A stretch of 64,000 bases of DNA from an uncultured Amylibacter sp. Lineage in GTDB: Bacteria; Pseudomonadota; Alphaproteobacteria; Rhodobacterales; Rhodobacteraceae. The notes under the pieces were generated by a model. That model worked only from the letters and a program-made list of their open reading frames with translations, did not search any database and was not told where the DNA came from. Shown in pieces: positions 56,380-64,000 of the stretch. Each line of letters starts with the position of its first letter. Position 1 is the stretch's first letter. The translations under genes were made by a program, and so were the position numbers. Where the stretch lies: the NCBI GenBank assembly GCA_905182285.1, contig CAJJAY010000012.1:208909-272908 (forward strand), given 5' to 3'.

Positions 56380-57087
56380 TTAATCTGGTGCTAACATATA
56401 TCCTGCACCTCGCACAGTTTGCAAATAACGAGGCATTTTAGGATCAACTTCTAATTTTCGACGCAGTCTAGTAATTTGCACGTCTACTGATCTTTCTTGG
56501 CTTGGAACACCATTCTTTGTTAAATCTTCTACAAGCTTTGGACGACTTACTGGGTTGTGTAGATTAACGGAAAATATTCGCAATAAGGCGGATTCAGTTG
56601 CCGTTAATTTAACTAAGGCGTTATTATCCCAGAGTTCGCCCCGCGAAAGATCATAACGTACTGCACCCATTTGGATTGTTGTGGGTAAAGCTAAATTTAT
56701 ATCATCTTTTGGCATACGTCGTAAAATTGAATTTATTCTTAAAACCAACTCTTTAGGTTCAAATGGTTTTGTTAAATAATCATCAGCACCTGCTTCAAAA
56801 CCCATTATTCGCTCGTTGCTTTCACTTTTTGCTGTAAGTAATAAAATAGGTGTTGTTAGTGTTTTGCGAAGGTCGATTGTTAAACTTAGACCATCTTCAC
56901 CAGGCATCATTACATCTAAAACAATCATGTCAAATTCTATACTTGATAATAGGCGCCTTGCGTGAGCAGCATCCCGAGCGATTGAGGCAAAGAACCCATT
57001 TCGAAGTAAAAATTTCTGTAATAAATTTCGTATTCTTTCATCATCATCTACAATTAATATGTGTGCCTGGTTATTAATTATATTCAT
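56380..57087 (-). CDS. petR: OmpR-family response regulator PetR
   Basis: A 235-residue response regulator. The phosphoacceptor is Asp58 (MIVLDVMMPGEDG), Lys lies in LTKPFEPKE, and the C-terminal winged helix contains RSVDVQITRLRRKLE. The receiver (DERIRNLLQKFLLRNGFFAS, RLLSSIEFDMIVLDV) is very like PetR of Rhodobacter, known to be linked to cytochrome bc1 gene expression. It lies directly after PetP, as in other Rhodobacterales. No cognate kinase is adjacent. Confidence 0.85.
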   Translation of the reverse strand: MNIINNQAHILIVDDDERIRNLLQKFLLRNGFFASIARDAAHARRLLSSIEFDMIVLDVMMPGEDGLSLTIDLRKTLTTPILLLTAKSESNERIMGFEAGADDYLTKPFEPKELVLRINSILRRMPKDDINLALPTTIQMGAVRYDLSRGELWDNNALVKLTATESALLRIFSVNLHNPVSRPKLVEDLTKNGVPSQERSVDVQITRLRRKLEVDPKMPRYLQTVRGAGYMLAPD

Positions 57088-57092
57088 TTAAA

Positions 57093-57596
57093 TTACTCTT
57101 TATCTTGAGTTATACGATTGCGCGTTTCAGCATCCATGATTTTTTCCAAAACCAGACGAAAACCTTGAACTGCATCTGATCCAGCTGCCCGATATGCTGA
57201 TCTCATTCTTTTTCGTTGAGCATCAGATAGTTGGCGCTCCAGGCTTTTACCTTCTTCAGTTAAATACAAATTTCTTTCACGCTTATCTTGTCGACCCACT
57301 CGACTTTCTACAAGGCCATCATTAATCAGCTGTCTTAATACTCTATTCAAAGATTGTTTTGTAATGCCTAGTATATCCAACAAGTCATTAACTTTAAGAC
57401 CCTTTCTTCTATTAATAAAGTGTACTGCTCTATGATGAGCTCGACCATAAGAATAGTTTTGTAAAATTAAATCTGGATCTGAAGTGAAGCCTTTGTAAGC
57501 AAAATACATTAATTCAATTCCTTGAAGCAATTGATCATCTGTTAAAAAGAGCATTGCATCCATACTGCTGGTTACAACTCTATTATGATCTGCCAT
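57093..57596 (-). CDS. petP: MarR-family regulator PetP
   Basis: A 167-residue MarR-type winged-helix protein. FAYKGFTSDPDLIL and YGRAHHRAVHFINRR precede the helix-turn-helix LLDILGITKQSLNRVLRQLI and a wing with GRQDKRERNLYLTEEG. These match PetP, found with PetR in Rhodobacterales. Five bases separate it from petR. It is divergent from ilvE. Confidence 0.87.
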   Translation of the reverse strand: MADHNRVVTSSMDAMLFLTDDQLLQGIELMYFAYKGFTSDPDLILQNYSYGRAHHRAVHFINRRKGLKVNDLLDILGITKQSLNRVLRQLINDGLVESRVGRQDKRERNLYLTEEGKSLERQLSDAQRKRMRSAYRAAGSDAVQGFRLVLEKIMDAETRNRITQDKE

Positions 57597-57740
57597 TTAA
57601 TTTCCTTTATTAAAATATAATATATGTCAGTATTATTGACTTTATAAGAATCGAATGATAGCCCTTTTTAACTTTAAAACAAAAAATATGTCCACTTCGG
57701 GACTATTTTTAAATTAAATATATATTTACGGAGACTTTTC

Positions 57741-58610
57741 ATGATCGGTGCATATGATGATCGCGATGGTAAAATTTGGTTTGATGGCAAATTAATCGAC
57801 TGGCGAGATGCAAACATTCACATTCTTACTCATGCAATGCATTATGCATCATCTGTATTTGAAGGTGAACGCGCATATAATGGTAAAATCTTCAAAAGTA
57901 TTCAACATTCAGAACGATTATTAAAATCGGGTGAAGACGTTGATATTCCAATTCCTTACTCAGTTGAGGAAATTGAAACTGCAAAATATGAAGTTATGAA
58001 AGCTAATAATTTATCTGACGCATATGTCCGAGTTTTGGCATGGCGCGGGTCAGGCGAAGACATGGGGGTCGCTGCAAAATCTAACCCAGTTCGTATGGCA
58101 GTCGCTGCTTGGACTTGGGGTGCGTATTATGGTGATGCAAAATTAAAAGGTGCCAAACTGGATATCTCAAAGTGGAAGCGTCCTTCACCAGAAACAATTC
58201 CATGTTTTGCAAAAGCATCAGGACTATATATGATTTGTACAATGGCTAAACATGCGGCAGAAGCAAAAGGTTGTTCTGATGCAATGATGTTTGACTACAG
58301 AGGATATGTTGCCGAAGCCACAGGAGCAAACATATTTTTTGTGAAAAATGGTGAGGTGCATACACCAAAGCCAGACTGCTTCTTAAATGGCATTACTCGC
58401 CAAACAGTACTGAATATGCTTAATGAAAAAGGTATAGTTGTCCATGAACGCCACATAATGCCTGAAGAGCTAGAATCTTTTGAGCAATGCTGGTTAACCG
58501 GAACTGCAGCTGAAGTTACCCCAGTAAATCAAATTGGGGAATATAACTTCGAGGTTGGAGAAATGGCTCGCGATATAGCAGAATCTTACGAAAAGCTTGT
58601 TCGAGTATAA
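57741..58610 (+). CDS. ilvE: Branched-chain amino acid aminotransferase
   Basis: A 289-residue fold-type IV PLP aminotransferase. The catalytic Lys is in CFAKASGLYMICTMAKHAAE, and DYRGYVAEATGANIFFV carries the substrate-carboxylate region. GGAGA precedes the start. It transaminates leucine, isoleucine and valine ketoacids. Downstream of it the rsfS-rlmH-gpmI cluster begins after an 87-base gap. Confidence 0.95.
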   Translation: MIGAYDDRDGKIWFDGKLIDWRDANIHILTHAMHYASSVFEGERAYNGKIFKSIQHSERLLKSGEDVDIPIPYSVEEIETAKYEVMKANNLSDAYVRVLAWRGSGEDMGVAAKSNPVRMAVAAWTWGAYYGDAKLKGAKLDISKWKRPSPETIPCFAKASGLYMICTMAKHAAEAKGCSDAMMFDYRGYVAEATGANIFFVKNGEVHTPKPDCFLNGITRQTVLNMLNEKGIVVHERHIMPEELESFEQCWLTGTAAEVTPVNQIGEYNFEVGEMARDIAESYEKLVRV

Positions 58611-58697
58611 AAATAATCAAAAAAATAGTATATTTAGCACTACTTGCCTGTATCTTAAAGTGATGCTAATAGACTTTCACCTTAGCACCAAGGATCG

Positions 58698-59111
58698 GTG
58701 CCTTATTTGGAGGATACGGTTCTGACTAGAACTGTTGAAGCAGACGACACTGCCAACACTATAAATATCCCAAGCATGAGCTTGTTGGATTTAGTATTAA
58801 ACTCACTTCAAGATGATAAAGCCGAAGATATTGTAACGATAGATTTAAAAGGCAAATCGTCAATTGCAGACCATATGGTTGTTGCTTCCGGACGCTCAAC
58901 GCGTCAAGTGGCTGCAATTACAGAAAAATTACACTCACGTATTAAAGATACCACAGGGTACATATCAAAGATTGAGGGTAAAGGTGCCGGTGATTGGGTC
59001 TTACTGGATGCAGGTGATGTTATTGTTCATGTTTTCAGACCAGAAGTACGTGAATTCTATCAATTAGAAAAAATGTGGCTAACAGATCCTACTGAGCCAG
59101 AAAAAAAATAA
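58698..59111 (+). CDS. rsfS: Ribosome silencing factor RsfS
   Basis: A 137-residue RsfS/Iojap protein. KAEDIVTIDLKGKSSIADHM, VASGRSTRQVAAITEKL and GDVIVHVFRPEVREFYQLEK are diagnostic. It binds ribosomal protein L14 and blocks subunit joining under nutrient stress. Translation start is ambiguous: the GTG at 58698 is listed, but a perfect GGAGG (58709-58713) sits eight bases before an in-frame CTG at 58722, and the first ATG is at 58776. Stop overlaps the rlmH start by one base (TAATG). Confidence 0.92.
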   Translation: MPYLEDTVLTRTVEADDTANTINIPSMSLLDLVLNSLQDDKAEDIVTIDLKGKSSIADHMVVASGRSTRQVAAITEKLHSRIKDTTGYISKIEGKGAGDWVLLDAGDVIVHVFRPEVREFYQLEKMWLTDPTEPEKK

Positions 59112-59581
59112 TGAAAATTCATCTATGTGTTGTTGGAAGGTTGCGTAAAGGACCAGAAAAAGAACTTATAGATGATTATATTTCAAGGTTTGAAAAAATT
59201 GGGCGATCCCATGGACTAGGCCCAGTTTCAATTATTGAAGTGGAAGATAAAAAAAATGGCGGTATGCCAAATGAAGCTCTTCTACTTAAACGAGTAATAC
59301 CAAAAGGTGCTTTAATTGCTATTCTAGATGAACGAGGCCAAACTCTATCTAGTCCAGATTTTGCAAAAAAAATTAATTCTTACGTTACCAGTGGAATATC
59401 AGATATGGCATTTATTATTGGTGGCGCTGATGGTATCGCACCTAGCCTTCAAGCTATATCAGATTTAAAAATATCATTTGGGAAAATGGTCTGGCCGCAT
59501 GCATTGGTTCGTGTCATGATTGCTGAACAGCTTTATAGGGCAGTATCTATCTTGGCAGGCAGCCCATATCATAGAAATTAA
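59111..59581 (+). CDS. rlmH: 23S rRNA (pseudouridine1915-N3)-methyltransferase RlmH
   Basis: A 156-residue SPOUT methyltransferase. The N-terminal KIHLCVVGRLRKGPEKELID, middle LDERGQTLSSPDFA, and C-terminal FIIGGADGIAPSL plus LVRVMIAEQLYRAVSILAGSPYHRN are characteristic. It methylates pseudouridine 1915 in helix 69 of 23S rRNA. It overlaps rsfS by one base; this pair is conserved across many bacteria. Confidence 0.97.
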   Translation: MKIHLCVVGRLRKGPEKELIDDYISRFEKIGRSHGLGPVSIIEVEDKKNGGMPNEALLLKRVIPKGALIAILDERGQTLSSPDFAKKINSYVTSGISDMAFIIGGADGIAPSLQAISDLKISFGKMVWPHALVRVMIAEQLYRAVSILAGSPYHRN

Positions 59582-59674
59582 TGTACAAAAGAATCATATG
59601 ATAAATGTTTTCTAGTAGTTGAACCTATTTGGTGATCCAAGTATTAAGCTTAAATAACCTAAATGGATTTAAAT

Positions 59675-61195
59675 ATGCCCCAAAAAAAACCAGTAGTACT
59701 ATGTATTCTTGATGGATGGGGAATGTCTGATGATAAAATGGGAAATGCAGTTGCCTTAGCTAATACGCCTTGCTTTGATGCCTTAAATAAAAATTATCCT
59801 AATTCTACACTAACTACATTTGGCCCAGATGTAGGTCTTCCAACAGGGCAGATGGGGAATTCAGAAGTAGGCCATATGAACATAGGTGCAGGCCGCATTG
59901 TTGATATGGATTTAAGAAAAATTGAACGTAGCATCGAAAATAATGAATTTTCATCGCTTCCTGGAATTACTAGATTTGCAAATGCAATCAAAGCTGCAAA
60001 TGGGTCAGCCCATTTATGCGGAATTTTATCTGATGGTGGCGTTCATAGTCATGTTGATCATATGATTGAAACTTCAAAGATATTAGAAAATTTTGGCTTA
60101 AAGGTAATTCTACACCTTTTTGGTGATGGACGTGATGTAGCCCCAAAATCTATCGATATCTATTTAAAGCATTTAAATTCTTTAATTGGAGAAAACACTT
60201 CTATTGGAAGCTTAACAGGTAGATATTATTCTCTTGATCGGGACAATAGGTGGGAGAGAGTAGCTCAAGGTTATGATGCAATAGTTCATGGAAAGGGCAC
60301 ACATTATAAAGATGCTTTTGGTGCCATTTCAGCTGCCTATGAAAAAGGTCTAACTGATGAATTCATCCCTTCTTCAGTAATAGGTAGCTTTAAAGGGATT
60401 CGCCAGGGTGATGGACTAATGTGCATGAATTATCGCGCTGATCGAGCAAGGGAACTTATGGCTTCAATTGGTGACCCTTCATTTGATAAATTTGATATTG
60501 GTGTGAGGCCAAAATTATCAATTTTATCTGGTTTTGCAGAATATTCTGAGCAACACAATACATACATGGATTGCGTATTTCCTAATGAAAAAATAATTAA
60601 TACTTTAGGAGAATGGATATCAGCTAAAGGTTTGAAGCAATTTCGTATTGCTGAAACAGAAAAATATCCACACGTGACATTTTTTATGAATGGAGGCGTT
60701 GAAGCTCCCGCAGCAAATGAAGTGCGCTTCTTAGCACCCAGCCCTAATGTTGCCACTTATGATCAGAAGCCAGAAATGTCGTCTAAAGAAGTTACAGAAA
60801 ATTTAGTTACTGCAATAAATTGTGGGGAATATGATTTAATAATTGCGAACTATGCTAATCCAGACATGGTAGGGCATACAGGTGATTTAAAGGCAGCAAT
60901 AAAAGCTTGTGAATCAGTTGATAAGGCAATGATAGAAATTACGGATGCAGTAAATAACATTGATGGATCAATGATAATATGTGCAGATCATGGCAACTGT
61001 GAAAAAATGATAAATGTACAAACAGGAAACCCACATACTGCTCACACTACGAACCCTGTTCCAGTAATATTGGTAAATAATCAAAACATGCACCTACGTG
61101 ATGGTGGTAGATTAGCAGATATAGCACCCACTCTTCTTGAATTAATAGGTTTAGACCAACCAATTGAAATGACTGGGCGTTCCCTAATATCATAA
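59675..61195 (+). CDS. gpmI: 2,3-bisphosphoglycerate-independent phosphoglycerate mutase
   Basis: A 506-residue metalloenzyme of the alkaline phosphatase superfamily. The nucleophile Ser lies in GNSEVGHMNIGAGR, with CILDGWGMSDDKMGNA at the start and ADHGNCEKM plus HTAHTTNPVP at the C-terminus as metal sites. It interconverts 3- and 2-phosphoglycerate. The ATG at 59675 gives the standard N-terminus; an ATG at 59663 adds four residues. Confidence 0.96.
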   Translation: MPQKKPVVLCILDGWGMSDDKMGNAVALANTPCFDALNKNYPNSTLTTFGPDVGLPTGQMGNSEVGHMNIGAGRIVDMDLRKIERSIENNEFSSLPGITRFANAIKAANGSAHLCGILSDGGVHSHVDHMIETSKILENFGLKVILHLFGDGRDVAPKSIDIYLKHLNSLIGENTSIGSLTGRYYSLDRDNRWERVAQGYDAIVHGKGTHYKDAFGAISAAYEKGLTDEFIPSSVIGSFKGIRQGDGLMCMNYRADRARELMASIGDPSFDKFDIGVRPKLSILSGFAEYSEQHNTYMDCVFPNEKIINTLGEWISAKGLKQFRIAETEKYPHVTFFMNGGVEAPAANEVRFLAPSPNVATYDQKPEMSSKEVTENLVTAINCGEYDLIIANYANPDMVGHTGDLKAAIKACESVDKAMIEITDAVNNIDGSMIICADHGNCEKMINVQTGNPHTAHTTNPVPVILVNNQNMHLRDGGRLADIAPTLLELIGLDQPIEMTGRSLIS

Positions 61196-61394
61196 TCGAA
61201 CTATATAAAAAATATCAGTAAATATTAGCAATAAATAACTCATATTTAGTATATGGTATAAAACGACTGGAACTTTGTATTTAATTGATAGAAAGTAAAC
61301 AAACAGTTTTTTTGATTATAGTATTTAAAAGAATTTAAAGATAAAAACTAATTAATCTTAATAATTAGCACCGCATAAAAAGGTTAGTATCACA

Positions 61395-62720
61395 ATGAAT
61401 AAACTTATTTTAACAGCTCTAGCAGGAGTTATCTCTGGGGCTTTAATCACAACTCAATTTACTGACCCTTTGATTGCTCAAGAAACTAAACGTATAAAAT
61501 CTACGTATGAAAATTTAGATTTATTTGGAGATATTTTTGAACGAATTCGATCCTCATATGTTGAAGAAATTGATGAAGAAAAGTTAATTGAAAGTGCCAT
61601 TAGTGGAATGCTCACATCTCTTGATCCCCATTCAAGCTATATGGCTCCCGAAGACTTTTCCACCATGCAAGTTCAAACTCGTGGTGAATTTGGCGGGTTA
61701 GGAATTGAAGTAACTCAAGAAAATGGATTTGTTAAAGTTGTTTCTCCTATTGATGATACGCCTGCAGATAAAGCTGGAGTAGAGGCAGGGGATTTCATCA
61801 CAAAGGTTGATGGAGAAAGCACTCTAGGAAAAACTTTAGATGAAGCCGTAGACAAAATGCGAGGACCGGTTGGTTCTGAGATTATTATAACCATTGTACG
61901 TGAAGGAATAGATGAACCTTTTGATATTAGTATCATCAGAGACACTATTGAAATCAAAGCCGTAAAAGCGCGAACAGAAGGTAAAACAATTGTTTTAAGG
62001 GTATCATCTTTCACGAGCAAAACCTATCCAAACCTAAAAGATAGTTTAGAAAAAGAAATAAAATCTTCCGGTGGTCTTGAAAATATAAACGGTGTGGTTG
62101 TGGACTTAAGAAACAACCCTGGTGGCCTTCTTAATCAGGCAATACGTGTATCTGATGCATTTTTAAACAGTGGAGAAATAGTTTCAACAAGAGGAAGAGG
62201 AACTAGAGACTCAGAACGCTATAACGCAACGCCAGGAGACTTAACAAATGGAAAACCTGTTGTAGTTTTGATTAACGGTGGCTCTGCATCTGCATCAGAA
62301 ATTGTTGCAGGCGCACTTCAAGATCATCAAAGGGCAATTATAGTAGGAACTAAATCATTTGGAAAAGGGTCTGTTCAAACAATTATACCTTTGTCTTCTG
62401 ATGGGGCTGCAATGCGACTAACGACAGCTCGTTATTACACACCCTCTGGAAGATCTATACAGTCACTTGGGGTGTCACCAGATATTTTAGTTGAACAACG
62501 TATTAGATCTGTTGAAGACCCTGAAAAACAAAATTTTCAAAGATTTGAATCAGATCTAGAGAATTCTTTATCTAATGATAGCCTAACTGAAGATGAGCGC
62601 AAACTCTTAGAGGAAGAGCGTACACAACAAGAAGAAATAGCAAAAATGCGAAACGATGATTATCAATTAGCTTACGCATTAGATATATTGAAAGGTCTTG
62701 CGACACTATCGCAAAAATAA
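61395..62720 (+). CDS. ctpA: C-terminal processing peptidase, S41 family (CtpA)
   Basis: A 441-residue secreted or membrane-anchored protease. A signal sequence (LILTALAGVISGALITTQF) is followed by a PDZ domain (GEFGGLGIEVTQENGFVKVV) and the S41 catalytic domain. The catalytic Ser is in NGGSASASEIVAGALQDHQR and the Lys in TKSFGKGSVQ. A charged Glu-rich C-terminus follows. It processes C-termini of periplasmic or envelope proteins. The gene is 199 bases after gpmI. Confidence 0.94.
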   Translation: MNKLILTALAGVISGALITTQFTDPLIAQETKRIKSTYENLDLFGDIFERIRSSYVEEIDEEKLIESAISGMLTSLDPHSSYMAPEDFSTMQVQTRGEFGGLGIEVTQENGFVKVVSPIDDTPADKAGVEAGDFITKVDGESTLGKTLDEAVDKMRGPVGSEIIITIVREGIDEPFDISIIRDTIEIKAVKARTEGKTIVLRVSSFTSKTYPNLKDSLEKEIKSSGGLENINGVVVDLRNNPGGLLNQAIRVSDAFLNSGEIVSTRGRGTRDSERYNATPGDLTNGKPVVVLINGGSASASEIVAGALQDHQRAIIVGTKSFGKGSVQTIIPLSSDGAAMRLTTARYYTPSGRSIQSLGVSPDILVEQRIRSVEDPEKQNFQRFESDLENSLSNDSLTEDERKLLEEERTQQEEIAKMRNDDYQLAYALDILKGLATLSQK

Positions 62721-62722
62721 AT

Positions 62723-63214
62723 ATGACTGAAGATGAAATTTTAAAATTACCGTACAGACCTTGTGTTGGAATTATGTTGTGTAACACACAAGGTGGAATA
62801 TTTGCTGGCCAAAGATTAGATAGCGCCCAAGATGCGTGGCAAATGCCTCAGGGTGGTGTTGAAAAAGACGAAGACCCAAAAGCTGCTGCAATACGTGAGC
62901 TTGAAGAAGAAACTGGCATCCCAGCACAAGCTGTAAAAATTATAGCTGAAACTGAAGACTGGATACCCTATGATTTACCACATTATTTAGTTAAAAAGTT
63001 ATGGAATGGCCAATATCGCGGTCAAAAACAGCGCTGGTTTTTAATGCAATTCACTGGTGATGATAGCATGATAAACATACAAACAGAAATACCTGAGTTT
63101 TCTCGTTGGTGTTGGCTTAAATCAGAGGATTTATTAAATAAAATAGTACCATTTAAACGCAACACATATGAAAAAGTGATACGTGAGTTTAAATCGCAAT
63201 TAGATGATTCTTAA
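62723..63214 (+). CDS. rppH: RNA pyrophosphohydrolase RppH
   Basis: A 163-residue Nudix protein. The N-terminus LPYRPCVGIMLCNTQGGIFA, WQMPQGGVEKDEDPKAAAIR, the Nudix box ending RELEEETG, and YDLPHYLVKKLWNGQYRGQK with QRWFLMQFTG fit RppH. It removes pyrophosphate from 5' triphosphate RNAs, triggering decay. It starts two bases after ctpA. Confidence 0.95.
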   Translation: MTEDEILKLPYRPCVGIMLCNTQGGIFAGQRLDSAQDAWQMPQGGVEKDEDPKAAAIRELEEETGIPAQAVKIIAETEDWIPYDLPHYLVKKLWNGQYRGQKQRWFLMQFTGDDSMINIQTEIPEFSRWCWLKSEDLLNKIVPFKRNTYEKVIREFKSQLDDS

Positions 63215-63302
63215 GATAATAATTTCTAAAATCTGAATCTATAAAACTTTTAATACATACTTAATAAATCATAATTGTTCTAATCTAAAAGTGAATTTAT
63301 AA

Positions 63303-64000
63303 ATGTTTGATGTCTGTATAATAGGTGGAGGGCCAGCAGGTTTAATAGCCGCTGAAACAGCTGTAGATAAGGGTCTATCAGTTGCTATTTTTGATGCAAA
63401 GCCGACATATGGGCGAAAATTCTTAATGGCAGGAAAGTCTGGTTTAAATATTACTAAGAATGAAAATAAAAATAAATTCTTAAATAATTATTTTGAGTCA
63501 GAGAAATGGCTAACTCCAATTATTAATGCATTTGATAATGAAGCAGTAATGAATTGGGCTCAAGGTTTGGGCGAAGAGATTTTTATTGGTTCATCTGGAC
63601 GTGTATTTCCCAAAAGTATGAAAGCCTCACCTTTGCTTAGATCTTGGTTAAAAAGATTAACTAACAAAGGTGTAAATTTTTATACAAATTGGAAGTGGAT
63701 TGGATGGCGTGATGGCTTAGCAGTCTTTGATACTAATGAGGGTGAGAAACAGATTAAAAGCAAAACAACTATTCTTTCTATGGGAGGTGCAAGTTGGTCA
63801 AAACTTGGATCAGATGGAAAATGGATGAATATATTAACAAAGCATGGGATTGAAATTACTTCTTTCAAACCATCAAATATGGGATTTAATATTCCATGGT
63901 CTAAACACATGAAGCCCTTTTTTGGGCAACCTATAAAATCTGTTCGCATTTCTTCAGGACATTCATCATCTATTAATGAATTTGTAATTTCTCAGAAAGG
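63303..64000 (+). CDS. NAD(P)/FAD-dependent flavoprotein (TIGR03862/BaiN-HI0933-like), 3' truncated by window edge
   Basis: An open frame runs from ATG 63303 to the window end (232 codons). MFDVCIIGGGPAGLIAAETA is an FAD-binding Rossmann start, followed by PTYGRKFLMAGKSGLNITKN and SSGRVFPKSMKASPLLRSWL, the signature of the HI0933/BaiN flavoprotein family in the TIGR03862 branch. The function is uncharacterised. It starts 89 bases after rppH. Confidence 0.87.
   Translation, partial: MFDVCIIGGGPAGLIAAETAVDKGLSVAIFDAKPTYGRKFLMAGKSGLNITKNENKNKFLNNYFESEKWLTPIINAFDNEAVMNWAQGLGEEIFIGSSGRVFPKSMKASPLLRSWLKRLTNKGVNFYTNWKWIGWRDGLAVFDTNEGEKQIKSKTTILSMGGASWSKLGSDGKWMNILTKHGIEITSFKPSNMGFNIPWSKHMKPFFGQPIKSVRISSGHSSSINEFVISQK

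Noticed and set aside
63680..63949. Minus-strand open frame of 89 codons
   Set aside because: It lies entirely inside the plus-strand flavoprotein gene, whose family match is clear; a shadow frame.
1..64000. Searched by eye for CRISPR arrays, transposases, integrases and phage genes
   Set aside because: None seen. The only close repeats are the three operator copies.

Overview
The window is an AT-rich, gene-dense stretch of a free-living alphaproteobacterial chromosome, most likely a streamlined low-GC marine Rhodobacterales (roseobacter-like) lineage. The strongest taxonomic clues are the PetP/PetR regulator pair beside ilvE, the histone-deacetylase/xseB/ispA/dxs cluster, the rsfS-rlmH-gpmI-ctpA-rppH cluster, a ChvG/ChvI-like two-component pair, a leader resembling the serC RNA motif, and a bacterial voltage-gated sodium channel. 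This assignment comes from recognising gene content and order, not from a database search. I saw no insertion sequence, prophage, integrase or CRISPR array.

Layout. Positions 1-9 kb hold a partial GMC oxidoreductase and a purine (urate) catabolic block: membrane urate oxidase PuuD, hydroxyisourate hydrolase, a PuuE-UraD fusion, ureidoglycolate lyase and ureidoglycine aminohydrolase, with a LysR regulator and a malic enzyme interleaved. The allantoate-hydrolysing step is not in the window. Positions 9-16 kb are mixed metabolism: transaldolase, a DenD-like dehydrogenase, a TauE/SafE permease, an unusual ureohydrolase, a Y-family polymerase, a DMT exporter and a DUF1059-like protein. Positions 16-30.4 kb are a myo-inositol catabolism and transport locus: iolD-iolC-iolB-aldolase-iolG on the minus strand; an oxidoreductase, iolE and a second oxidoreductase on the plus strand; then a sugar-type ABC transporter, a microprotein and a LacI repressor. 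Three near-identical copies of the palindrome TTGCAACCGGTTGCAA, found only at the two divergent promoter regions of this locus, tie it together and add a phytanoyl-CoA-dioxygenase-like enzyme to the regulon.

Positions 30.4-34.7 kb carry the two-component pair, a candidate small RNA with CCTCC in its terminator-hairpin loop, three translationally coupled tiny ORFs, a small secreted protein, a PhnZ-like HD-domain oxygenase candidate and tRNA-Ser(GCU). Positions 34.7-38.6 kb are the serine biosynthesis genes serB, serC and serA. From 38.6 to 64 kb the content is mostly housekeeping: dapD, a MepA-type endopeptidase, argG, ilvA, hslO, cca, an RNA methyltransferase, the sodium channel, isoprenoid genes, petR/petP, ilvE, rsfS, rlmH, gpmI, ctpA, rppH and a partial flavoprotein.

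The most interesting parts are the inositol regulon with its co-regulated dioxygenase, the small-RNA/micro-ORF island at 32.8-33.3 kb, the orphan HD-domain oxygenase candidate, and the ureohydrolase whose usual guanidinium-binding Glu is a Cys.
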